From Acidobacteriota bacterium (lineage in GTDB: Bacteria; Acidobacteriota; Terriglobia; Terriglobales; Acidobacteriaceae), in NCBI GenBank assembly GCA_021809235.1, contig JAKBAG010000165.1:1-6805 (forward strand): DNA of 6,805 nt, in the 5' to 3' direction. Shown here in pieces: positions 1-4,840 of the stretch; the stretch's first letter is position 1, and every line of letters begins with the position of its first letter. The position numbers were made by a program, and so were the translations under genes. The notes below the pieces were generated by a model. The model saw only the letters and a list, made by a program, of their open reading frames with translations. It made no database searches and was not told the DNA's origin.

Positions 1-1
1 C

Positions 2-289
2 CCTGTTACACCCCTCATTCTAAGCGACCCCCCTTTCCCCCACCCCAACCCAACCCACCTACACCAACCCCAGGCAGCCATCCGCACAGGAAGATACAAG
101 CAAGCTGAGGATGAGATGGGTGCTTCTCTGGACAGTAGACACAAAGATACTTAAGCCCAGTTCCATGAGCGCATTGGCCTGATATCGGCAATTGAGATTC
201 AGATTGATCAAAAGAAGCCGACATGCCGCCACTTTGGTCAGTGGGGCTGGCAGCTATATTTTGATTATTTAACCGATGAGCATAAGTAG
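2..289 (+). pseudogene. Possible decayed 3' end of an unidentified gene
   Basis: This plus-strand frame stays open from the left edge to a TAG at 287-289 except for one in-frame TAA at 152-154. The part after that stop (about 44 codons, ending in LTDEHK) has a protein-like composition, with an amphipathic ERIGLISAIEIQID stretch and an FGQWGWQLYFDYL stretch, but no plausible start codon follows the TAA. The upstream half is proline-rich because of the C-rich DNA. The TAA could derive from a CAA glutamine codon by one C-to-T change. The frame converges on the dehydrogenase stop with a 30-nt gap, as a real gene end often would. I do not recognise the family. It may be chance, and the opposite strand also has an open frame here that looks less protein-like. 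Confidence 0.22.
28..56 (-). other. G-quadruplex-prone G-tract cluster
   Basis: Seen directly: on the plus strand five C-runs of 6, 5, 4, 3 and 3 bases are separated by TTT, A, AA and AA. The minus strand is therefore five G-runs of at least three with loops of 1-3 bases, which satisfies the usual G-quadruplex pattern with one run to spare. It lies downstream of the stop of the minus-strand dehydrogenase gene, so it would sit in that gene's 3' trailer if transcription reads through. Any role in termination or replication pausing is inference. Simple C-rich low complexity is the null explanation. Confidence 0.5.
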
Positions 290-319
290 GATGGGCGGTG
301 ACTCGGGCGCAATTCCTAT

Positions 320-1135
320 CTATAGCCACAGCGCGCGCATCTCTCTAAAGAACGTCGCATCGTCTTGGGAGGCCCGCTGCGCAGACCATTGCTTAGCATC
401 CTCTCCAGCCGTATAGCGTAGTTGGCTGGTCCCATCGGTTGCCGCCGTATAAATCGCTTCTGCCGCCACGGTCGCTTCAGGGCTATTTGCGGTCAGGGAC
501 CCTGCAACTTCAAATAGTCGTGCGACGAGTCCTTGATATTCGCGGAGCGAAACGTCATTACTGAATTCGATGGCATTGGCAAAGTTTGTCCTGATAAATC
601 CCGGCTCCACTACCTTTACGCGCACGCCAATGGCGTCCATTTCGTAACTCAGCGCCTCCGAAATTCCTTCCAGGGCAAACTTGCTCCCGCAGTAGAGTGA
701 TCCCAACGGCAGCGTCAACCTTCCGGCGATCGAAGACACATTGACGACGACCCCAGAGCCTCGTTGGCGAAATCCCGGCAGGACAGCCTTAGTCACCGCC
801 AAGGGTCCGATCACGTTCGTCTCAAACTGCCGCCGCATCGTATCGAGGGAAGTCGCTTCGAGTACGCCATAGGCACCGTAACCTGCATTGTTTACCAGGA
901 CATCTATCCCACCGAACCGCTCGACCGCAGACGCGATCGCCGCCTGGATCGAAGATTCATTGGTCACATCCAGCCGAACCACCAGAACGCCTTCCAACGC
1001 AGCCAGTTCTTTGCCAGCTTCCGGATTTCGCATGGATGCCACAACTTGCCAGCCATTTTTCTGGAACAGCTCTGCTGCCGCCCGTCCGATTCCGGTCGAG
1101 CAACCTGTGATTAGCACTGTTTTATTGGCTGTCAT
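320..1135 (-). CDS. Short-chain dehydrogenase/reductase (SDR), classical type
   Basis: The product is a 271-residue NAD(P)(H)-dependent oxidoreductase of the classical SDR family, probably cytoplasmic. Visible motifs are the Rossmann glycine motif TGCSTGIG (residues 10-17), a D-V-T segment near 56-58 that contacts the adenine, NNAG (82-85), active-site Asn107, catalytic Ser135, and YxxxK with Tyr148 and Lys152. PGF at 178-180 follows the active site as usual. The length is normal for the family. The start at 1135 is preferred because AAGAGGAG precedes it and the protein then begins just before the Rossmann strand. An upstream in-frame ATG at 1186 lies inside the apparent promoter. The substrate cannot be read from sequence; the sub-type resembles SDRs annotated as acting on ketones, steroids or retinol-like compounds. 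It is transcribed alone, divergently from the serine operon. Its third codon positions look less GC-biased than its neighbours', by eye. Confidence 0.93.
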   Translation of the reverse strand: MTANKTVLITGCSTGIGRAAAELFQKNGWQVVASMRNPEAGKELAALEGVLVVRLDVTNESSIQAAIASAVERFGGIDVLVNNAGYGAYGVLEATSLDTMRRQFETNVIGPLAVTKAVLPGFRQRGSGVVVNVSSIAGRLTLPLGSLYCGSKFALEGISEALSYEMDAIGVRVKVVEPGFIRTNFANAIEFSNDVSLREYQGLVARLFEVAGSLTANSPEATVAAEAIYTAATDGTSQLRYTAGEDAKQWSAQRASQDDATFFREMRALWL

Positions 1136-1171
1136 GTCTCCTCTTTCGCAGTTCGCCGCGGGGCCCCCCGA

Positions 1172-1200
1172 ATTATCAAACATCATAGATGATTCGTGAA
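1172..1200 (-). promoter_or_regulatory. Sigma-70-type promoter of the SDR gene
   Basis: Read on the minus strand, a -35 box TTCACG (1195-1200; four of six consensus bases) is followed after exactly 17 nt by a -10 box GATAAT (1172-1177; five of six). Transcription would start near 1165, giving a leader of about 30 nt before the ATG at 1135. This rules against translation from the in-frame ATG at 1186, which lies within the spacer. The leader contains a GC-rich, partly palindromic stretch at about 1158-1170. Confidence 0.55.
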
Positions 1201-1560
1201 TCCTGAGTGATTAAACGCAAGAGAATTTGAGTCATTGGACCTTTGGACAAGTTTCTCCGATTCGTCAATTACCAGATGGTTAAATACGATCCAGAATCCA
1301 ATGCCAACGCGCAGTTCTTCCGCGAGCAGCTCATTCCTTATTGGATCCGCATCAAGCTTGACGATGGAAACTCGGAAACGGGCTTCAATCCTGCAATCTC
1401 ACACACGGCCTCGATTCGTGCATAATCGCCAATGCGCTCACCGAGCCTGGCCAAGTCCTGACAAATCGGGTAGCCGCGTGCCGGAGGCCGGAACTTCCCT
1501 GCCAACAAGCCCCAAGCCATCCACAACTGTCGCACGCGGCTAAAAATCTCAACTCGACTG
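1201..1560. other. Divergent intergenic region, no convincing gene
   Basis: This stretch separates the SDR promoter from the serine-operon promoter. A plus-strand frame is open from about 1231 to a stop at 1425 and contains a plausible-looking segment (QFFREQLIPYWIRIKLDD), but it has only a weak TTG start (1243) without a Shine-Dalgarno sequence. An antisense frame over about 1338-1619 is also open. Both read across the same bases, so at most one could be real. I recognise neither, and either could be a gene remnant. No hairpin with a T-run, tRNA or repeat was seen here. Confidence 0.4.
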
Positions 1561-1589
1561 TTCACATTTATCACATTCTTGTGTATTCT
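1561..1589 (+). promoter_or_regulatory. Promoter of the serine-biosynthesis operon
   Basis: A -35 box TTCACA (1561-1566; five of six consensus bases) and a -10 box TATTCT (1584-1589; four of six) are separated by exactly 17 nt. Transcription would start near 1596, giving a leader of about 52 nt before the GTG at 1648. It is the only good match found upstream of the aminotransferase gene. The spacer and -10 region are overlaid by repeated TCACATT and TGTGA elements, described separately. Confidence 0.6.
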
Positions 1590-1593
1590 GTGA
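1561..1593. promoter_or_regulatory. Candidate operator over the serine-operon promoter
   Basis: Seen directly: TCACATT occurs twice with a 9-nt period (1562-1568 and 1571-1577). CACA-TTCT-TGTG (1572-1583) is a small palindrome. TCACA (1571-1575) and TGTGA (1589-1593) form a wider inverted pair centred at 1582. These lie on the -35, spacer and -10 elements, where a bound protein would block RNA polymerase. Inference: the likeliest ligand is the HTH domain encoded two genes downstream, since many XRE-type regulators bind their own promoter at short inverted repeats. An unrelated regulator, or chance in an AT-rich promoter, remains possible. Confidence 0.35.
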
Positions 1594-1598
1594 TTGTC

Positions 1599-1640
1599 GG
1601 GCTGCCTCGTCAGCCCCATATCCCATCCCTCGCCGAGGAG
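1599..1640 (+). promoter_or_regulatory. Leader hairpin and ribosome-binding site of the aminotransferase gene
   Basis: The leader starts with a hairpin whose arms GGGCTG (1599-1604) and CAGCCC (1611-1616) enclose a six-base loop. The Shine-Dalgarno sequence GAGGAG (1635-1640) lies 7 nt before the GTG start at 1648 and fixes that start. Two upstream CCTC elements, one in the hairpin loop (1605-1608) and one at 1628-1631, are complementary to GAGG of the ribosome-binding site, so the leader could mask it. The pairing potential is visible; any regulatory use is inference. Confidence 0.4.
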
Positions 1641-1647
1641 ACCTGCT

Positions 1648-2874
1648 GTGTTCCGTAAAACCCGCCTTTACACCCCCGGACCCACTCCGCTGCTGCCTGC
1701 CGCGCAGTTCGCCATGGCCTCGGCAGACATCCATCACCGCACCGCCGAGTTTCGCGCGCTTTACAGCAAAGTCCTCGCTCAGTTGAAGCAGTTTGTGGGT
1801 ACCGAGAACGATGTGATCGTGCTCTCCAGCTCCGGCACCGGCGCCATGGAGGCAGCGGTCAGCAACCTTACTTCGCCCGGTGATCGGGTGCTGGTGCTCA
1901 GCGCCGGAAAGTTTGGCGAACGCTGGGTGGCGTTGGCGAAGGCCTTCGGCTGCCAGGTGGATCTGGTCAGCGCTCCCTATGGCCAGACCTTTGACGCTGC
2001 GGCCATCCGCGCCGCGCTGCAGCCTGATACTCGCGCGGTCTTTGTGCAGGCCACGGAGACTTCGACGGCCGTGCGCCATTGCATCCAGTCCATCGCCGAG
2101 CAGGTGCATGCGGCGGCTCCGCAGGCATTGCTGGTGGTCGATGGCATTACGGGACTGGGAACGACGCATCTGGATGTGGATGCCTGGGGGATTGACGTGC
2201 TGATTGGCGGCTCGCAGAAGGCGGTGATGATTCCGCCGGGGCTGGCCTACCTGAGCGTGAGCGAGCGTGCCTGGGCAGCGATGGAGACCAGCAGGAACCC
2301 ACGCTACTACTTTGATCTGCGCAAGGAGCGCAAGGTCGCACCCAAGGGGGAGTCCGCCTACACGCCGGCCGTTGCGCTGATCGCCGGTCTGGGCGCGGCA
2401 CTGGACTACATTGCCGGGCAGGCGGGTGGAGATCTGGTGGAGGGTCGCCGCATGCTGATTGAAAACGCCGAGACCTGTGCCGCCATGACGCGCGCCGGCC
2501 TGGTGGCGCTGGGCTTCAAGCTCTTTGCTTCGGATGCCCCGGCTGCAGCGGCCACCGCTGTCTCCGTGCCGGAGGGCATGGACTCGGGTGCGGTCGTCAA
2601 GGCGCTCAAGGCCCGCTTTGGTGCGGTCATCGCCAATGGCCAGGGAGAGATGCAGGGCAAGCTCTTCCGCATTGCTCATCTCGGTTTCTTTGACTACATG
2701 GACACCATTGCACTGCTGGGTGCCCTGGAGTTCATCGCACGTGACACGCTCCAGCTCCCTGTTTCGTTTGGGCAGGCCGTGGCCGCTGCACAGCAGACCT
2801 TTGCCGCGCGCAAGGCTGCTCCGGCTGCCGCCGACGCCTGTCTTTGCGGCCGGGCAGTCTGCTGTCGTAGCTAG
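1648..2874 (+). CDS. Class V PLP-dependent aminotransferase, probable serine-pathway transaminase
   Basis: This 408-residue fold-type I PLP enzyme belongs to the alanine-glyoxylate/serine-pyruvate aminotransferase group. Near the N-terminus it has TPGPTPLLP and the HHRT segment typical of the group. SSSGTGAMEA is the cofactor-phosphate loop, Asp165 in VVDGITGLG contacts the pyridine nitrogen, and Lys191 in GGSQK is the Schiff-base lysine, followed by PPGLAY. GTG 1648 is chosen because GAGGAG lies 7 nt upstream and the conserved N-terminus begins there; a TTG at 1594 lies at the predicted transcription start. The gene is first in a two-gene operon with serA, 19 nt apart. That suggests it converts 3-phosphohydroxypyruvate to phosphoserine in place of SerC; class V enzymes of this kind do this in some archaea. 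Serine-glyoxylate or alanine-glyoxylate transamination is an alternative. An odd Ala-rich, Cys-rich tail ends the protein, with Cys398, 400, 405 and 406. Confidence 0.9.
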   Translation: MFRKTRLYTPGPTPLLPAAQFAMASADIHHRTAEFRALYSKVLAQLKQFVGTENDVIVLSSSGTGAMEAAVSNLTSPGDRVLVLSAGKFGERWVALAKAFGCQVDLVSAPYGQTFDAAAIRAALQPDTRAVFVQATETSTAVRHCIQSIAEQVHAAAPQALLVVDGITGLGTTHLDVDAWGIDVLIGGSQKAVMIPPGLAYLSVSERAWAAMETSRNPRYYFDLRKERKVAPKGESAYTPAVALIAGLGAALDYIAGQAGGDLVEGRRMLIENAETCAAMTRAGLVALGFKLFASDAPAAAATAVSVPEGMDSGAVVKALKARFGAVIANGQGEMQGKLFRIAHLGFFDYMDTIALLGALEFIARDTLQLPVSFGQAVAAAQQTFAARKAAPAAADACLCGRAVCCRS

Positions 2875-2893
2875 CTGGTCAGGAGATGTTGCC

Positions 2894-3124
2894 ATGCCAG
2901 AACTTACCTTTGGCGAAAAACTGATTCTTGCGCGCAAGCAGCTCGGCCTGTACCAGTACCAGATGGCCGAGCAGCTTGGCGTCCACCCCAACTCCATCTG
3001 GAAGTACGAGCGTGGCGAGGGTCGTCCGCAGCCGTCTGTGGTGCGCCTGTTCGAACTCTTCTGCGAGCAGAATCAGATTCGCTTTGACGCCTATCGTGCC
3101 ACGGAAACTGCGAAAGGGATTCCG
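2894..3124 (+). other. XRE/Cro-type DNA-binding module at the SerA N-terminus
   Basis: This is the region encoding residues 1-77 of the fusion. Predicted helix 1 is about residues 5-17 (FGEKLILARKQLG), the HTH pair is 20-28 (YQYQMAEQLG) and 31-40 (HPNSIWKYERG, recognition helix), and helix 4 is 48-60 (SVVRLFELFCEQN). Q-x-x-M-A-E-Q-L-G-V, then S-I-W-K-Y-E-R-G, is the classic Cro/C1 HTH pattern. A linker of about 15 residues (to the codon before 3125) leads into the SerA Met. XRE domains normally dimerise and bind inverted repeats, and long-form SerA is a tetramer, so the enzyme could supply the oligomerisation. Confidence 0.8.
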
Positions 3125-4729
3125 ATGAAAATTGTTCTTGCTGAAAAAGTATCGCCTGCCACTGTTGCCGTTCTGGCCGAAGAGCCCGACTGGCAGATTC
3201 TGACCCATGAGCAGGTGGCTGCTCTGGACGGTGGGCTGCCTGCTGCGCTGGCCGATGCCGATGCGCTGGTCGTTCGCTCTGCCGTGCAGGTGGATGATGC
3301 GCTGCTGGCGCATGCGCCGCGCCTGCGCGTGATTGGGCGGGCCGGCGTGGGCGTGGACAACATTGACACGGAAGCGGCCACCCGCCGCGGCATCGTCGTT
3401 ATGAACACACCCGGCGCCAATGCCGTTGCTGTTGCCGAGTTGACACTGGGTATGATGATCGCCCTGGCTCGCAAGCTGGCCGTGGCCAATGCCTCCATGC
3501 ATGCCGGCAAGTGGGAGAAGAAATCCCTGCAGGGGCTGGAGCTGCGTGGCAAGACCCTGGCCATTCTTGGTCTGGGCCGCATTGGTCTGGAGGTGGCCCG
3601 GCGAGCTCGTGCCTTCGGCATGGAGCTCATCGGTCACGATCCCTTCGTTTCCCCGGCCGTTGCCCGTGAGACCGGTATTCGCCTGGTCACTGTCGAGGAG
3701 CTTTTCCAGGCTGCCGACTACCTCACGCTCCACGTTGGCTTGACGCCGCAGACTGAAGGTATCCTGAACGCGCGGTCACTGGCTACGATGAAGAAGGGCG
3801 TGCGCATCCTGAACTGTGCGCGCGGTGAGCTGATCGAGGAATCCGCACTGGCCGCAGCGCTGGCCTCTGGTCATGTTGCCGGAGCGGCGCTGGATGTTTT
3901 CGCTTCAGAGCCGCTCAAGGACTCGCCCTTCTTCGGGATGCCCAACGTGCTGCTCACACCGCACATTGCCGGTTCCACGAATGAAGCGCAGGAGGCCGTC
4001 GGCATCCAGATTGCCCGTCAGGTGCGCGAGTATCTGCGCCTCGGCGTGGTGCAGAATGCCGTCAACGTCACCTCGCTGACCCACGAGGAGTATGTGCAGC
4101 TTGCTCCTTTCATCGAGCTTGCTGACCGGCTAGGCCGGTTCCTTTCGCAGGCAGCTACCCGCAGCATTGAGGGCATCGAGCTCAGCTACTCCGGCCTGCT
4201 TGCCGAGGGCAAAACCGAGCTGCTGCGCAACGCTGCCATCGCGGGTCTGCTGGTCGGCTCGGAAAATGTGAATCGCATCAACGCAGCCGCCATCGCCAGT
4301 GAGCGCGGCATTCGCCTGCACGAGGAGCAACTGACCTCCACGCGCGGCCTGGCTGCGGATGCACTTCGCATCACCATCCGTGACAGCCAGGGATGCAGCA
4401 CCGCTGTGGGTACTGTGCTGCACGGGGAGCAGGCGCGGCTCATCGAGCTGGACGGGCTGGACATCGAGTCGCCGCTGGAAGGGACGCTGCTGGTCTGCCG
4501 CAACCGCGACGTACCCGGCGTCATCGGCAACATCGGCACCGTGCTGGGACAGCAGGGAGTGAACATTGCCAACTTCGCACTGGGACGGGAGCTGCGGCAA
4601 AGTGGTTCCACATCTCCCGTCAAGGCTTTGTCCGTGGTGCAGATTGACGAGCCGGTAGCGCCCACGCTGCTGGAGGAACTGGGTAAGGTGGCCAACCTGC
4701 TGGAAGCCCGTCTCGTGCGCCTGGGCTAG
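2894..4729 (+). CDS. serA: HTH-domain / D-3-phosphoglycerate dehydrogenase fusion (SerA)
   Basis: One uninterrupted frame of 611 codons. Residues 1-77 are an XRE-type helix-turn-helix domain plus linker; residues 78-611 are a complete long-form (type 1) SerA of 534 residues. SerA oxidises 3-phosphoglycerate to 3-phosphohydroxypyruvate with NAD+, the first step of serine synthesis. Numbered from its own Met (codon 3125), the SerA part shows an N-terminal substrate domain, the NAD loop GLGRIG (149-154), catalytic Arg233, Glu262 and His280, an allosteric substrate-binding domain (about 318-450) and a C-terminal ACT domain (about 455-534). Asp462 (RDVPG) and Asn480 (GVNI) match the residues that bind inhibitory L-serine in homologues, so feedback inhibition is likely. 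Start 2894 is supported by AGGAG 8 nt upstream and by the intact HTH fold. An internal ATG at 3125, with GAAAGGG 6 nt upstream, could give ordinary SerA. The fusion suggests an enzyme that also regulates transcription. A one-base error at the junction is the main alternative. Confidence 0.9.
   Translation: MPELTFGEKLILARKQLGLYQYQMAEQLGVHPNSIWKYERGEGRPQPSVVRLFELFCEQNQIRFDAYRATETAKGIPMKIVLAEKVSPATVAVLAEEPDWQILTHEQVAALDGGLPAALADADALVVRSAVQVDDALLAHAPRLRVIGRAGVGVDNIDTEAATRRGIVVMNTPGANAVAVAELTLGMMIALARKLAVANASMHAGKWEKKSLQGLELRGKTLAILGLGRIGLEVARRARAFGMELIGHDPFVSPAVARETGIRLVTVEELFQAADYLTLHVGLTPQTEGILNARSLATMKKGVRILNCARGELIEESALAAALASGHVAGAALDVFASEPLKDSPFFGMPNVLLTPHIAGSTNEAQEAVGIQIARQVREYLRLGVVQNAVNVTSLTHEEYVQLAPFIELADRLGRFLSQAATRSIEGIELSYSGLLAEGKTELLRNAAIAGLLVGSENVNRINAAAIASERGIRLHEEQLTSTRGLAADALRITIRDSQGCSTAVGTVLHGEQARLIELDGLDIESPLEGTLLVCRNRDVPGVIGNIGTVLGQQGVNIANFALGRELRQSGSTSPVKALSVVQIDEPVAPTLLEELGKVANLLEARLVRLG
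3112..3127 (+). promoter_or_regulatory. Internal ribosome-binding site and ATG for HTH-free SerA
   Basis: GAAAGGG (3112-3118) lies 6 nt before the in-frame ATG at 3125, where homology to ordinary SerA begins (MKIVLAEKV). The match is weaker than the AGGAG before 2894 but well placed. In the +1 frame a TGA (3126-3128) overlaps this ATG as ATGA, the arrangement often seen at translationally coupled gene junctions. Translation from here would give a 534-residue SerA of standard length. Whether both products exist cannot be told from sequence. Confidence 0.4.
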
Positions 4730-4791
4730 GTTGTACTCTGGCTTAGGCTGCGCCAGGCCTCTATCGGATGAGAACGCGATTCCAGGCGTGA

Positions 4792-4840
4792 GGCATCGCC
4801 AGATGCGCAGGATTTCCTGCCATCTGGCGATGCCCGTTTT
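4792..4840 (+). terminator. Intrinsic terminator between the convergent serA and mutase genes
   Basis: A perfect 14-bp inverted repeat (GGCATCGCCAGATG at 4792-4805 with its complement at 4821-4834) continues, after one C:C mismatch, into a 5-bp stem (4807-4811 with 4816-4820) capped by an ATTT loop. CGTTTT (4835-4840) follows on the plus strand. It lies 62 nt after the serA stop and directly abuts the stop of the mutase gene on the other strand. The T-run is short, so termination is supported mainly by the very stable stem. On the minus strand no T-run follows, so it would act there mostly as a 3' mRNA-stabilising hairpin. Confidence 0.75.

Noticed and set aside
15..329. Minus-strand frame of about 104 codons overlapping the SDR stop
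   Set aside because: The GTG start has no ribosome-binding site, the C-terminus is a glycine run produced by the G-tract, and the composition is unlike a protein. The plus-strand frame over the same bases looks better.
2525..2893. In-frame upstream extension of the HTH-SerA gene into the aminotransferase
   Set aside because: The extension is Arg/Ser/Pro-rich out-of-frame reading of the aminotransferase. The AGGAG and ATG at 2881-2896 mark the proper start.
1549..2997. Long minus-strand frame opposite the aminotransferase
   Set aside because: It is the complement of a strongly supported gene, is rich in Arg, His and Gln as GC-rich antisense frames are, and has no recognisable domain.
3112..3119. 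AAAGGGA as a programmed -1 frameshift heptamer at the HTH-SerA junction
   Set aside because: The heptamer is in slippery register only for ribosomes already in the +1 frame, whereas the HTH is read in frame 0, so no shift is needed to reach SerA.
2879..3733. Minus-strand frame opposite the HTH-SerA gene
   Set aside because: It is antisense to conserved HTH and NAD-binding motifs, and its composition is typical of a shadow frame.
4125..4139. Small inverted repeat ACCGGC-TAG-GCCGGT inside serA
   Set aside because: It is short, lies within conserved coding sequence, has no T-run, and is expected by chance in GC-rich DNA.
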